Of a DNA stretch of 6,796 nt, positions 6,601 through 6,796 are shown piece by piece. The notes under the pieces are model-generated. The model had not been told where the DNA came from. It saw only the letters and a list, made by a program, of their open reading frames with translations, and did not search any database. The number at the start of each line of letters is the position of its first letter. The first letter of the stretch is position 1. The stretch spans positions 1 through 6,796 of the forward strand of contig CAMEAW010000151.1 in the NCBI GenBank assembly GCA_945911685.1, in the 5' to 3' direction. The position numbers and the translations under genes are program-made. The stretch is from Bordetella parapertussis. Lineage in GTDB: Bacteria; Pseudomonadota; Gammaproteobacteria; Burkholderiales; Burkholderiaceae_B.

Positions 6601-6625
6601 AAAACGCGCCCGTGGGCGCGCTTTT
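6601..6625. terminator. Bidirectional intrinsic terminator between rep and the cytochrome gene
   Basis: The stem CGCGCC (6605-6610) pairs with GGCGCG (6615-6620) around a 4-base loop. On the plus strand CTTTTGTT follows, ending rep mRNA 21 bases after its stop codon. On the minus strand the stem is followed by TTTTTATTT, an even better U-run, ending the cytochrome transcript. It lies between convergent genes, as expected. Confidence 0.88.
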
Positions 6626-6652
6626 GTTGACCTCTGTACAGAAAACTCAAAA

Positions 6653-6796
6653 TTATTTTGCAGCAGCTACCGGTGCAACGGGTTCAGGAAAGCTTGAGCC
6701 TGCAGCATTGGTCATGTAGACCACAGCGCGGGTAATTTCAAAATCATCCAGAGACGGGTTGCCACCCTTTGCAGGCATGGCACCTTTGCCCTTGAC
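6653..6796 (-). CDS. Cytochrome c5-type class I c-type cytochrome, C-terminal part only
   Basis: The minus strand is open from the window edge to the TAA at 6653-6655, giving the last 47 residues of a protein whose start and CXXCH haem site lie beyond 6796. The visible part begins VKGKGAMPAKGGNPSL, the segment of cytochrome c5-like proteins that carries the axial haem ligand Met followed by P-x-K-G-G. It continues DDFEITRAVVYMTNAAG, the closing helix of the domain. A Pro/Ala-rich tail (FPEPVAPVAAAK) ends the protein. Such proteins are periplasmic or membrane-anchored electron carriers; location cannot be judged without the N-terminus. It converges on rep and shares its terminator. The family assignment rests on a short segment but the match is characteristic. 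Confidence 0.8.
   Translation of the reverse strand, partial: VKGKGAMPAKGGNPSLDDFEITRAVVYMTNAAGSSFPEPVAPVAAAK

Noticed and set aside
6581..6796. Any accessory or mobile cargo after rep
   Set aside because: The stretch is explained by a terminator and the end of a cytochrome c5-like gene; no repeats, integrase or transposase sequence is present.

Overview
The window looks like ordinary chromosome from a betaproteobacterium, most likely Burkholderiales and perhaps Alcaligenaceae-like. This rests on protein style and gene order (Fis-type regulator, hemE, priA, then a Rep-type helicase facing a cytochrome c5-type gene). It is a recognition-based inference, not a database result. Coding DNA is moderately GC-rich. 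I see no insertion sequence, tRNA, rRNA, CRISPR array or other sign of recent transfer.

Layout, left to right. Positions 42-941 encode a 299-residue regulator with a receiver-like N-terminus lacking the phosphorylation residues and a Fis-type helix-turn-helix at the C-terminus. After a 69-base gap with a perfect 8-bp hairpin comes hemE (1011-2087, GTG start), encoding uroporphyrinogen decarboxylase of haem synthesis. A 334-base gap follows (2088-2421). It is about 35% GC overall and 25% GC in its middle 120 bases, by hand count. It then leads into priA (2422-4515), the primosomal replication-restart helicase. Nine bases after priA comes rep (4525-6579), a UvrD/Rep-family 3'-5' helicase. A bidirectional terminator (about 6601-6625) separates rep from the 3' end of a cytochrome c5-like gene on the opposite strand (6653-6796, running off the window).

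priA and rep form a compact replication-restart and fork-clearance unit. PriA reloads the replisome at stalled forks, and Rep clears proteins from DNA ahead of the fork and, in E. coli, takes part in the PriC restart route. hemE is a housekeeping gene that is neighbouring but functionally separate. The regulator's targets cannot be told from the sequence.

The least ordinary stretch is the hemE-priA gap. It carries two perfect matches to the strict DnaA-box consensus TTATNCACA, a 14-bp perfect palindrome abutting one box, a 33-base element with only three G/C bases, a long inverted repeat and a second perfect palindrome just before priA. Together these resemble a replication origin or a DnaA-controlled promoter region. 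Either reading is inference and can be tested.
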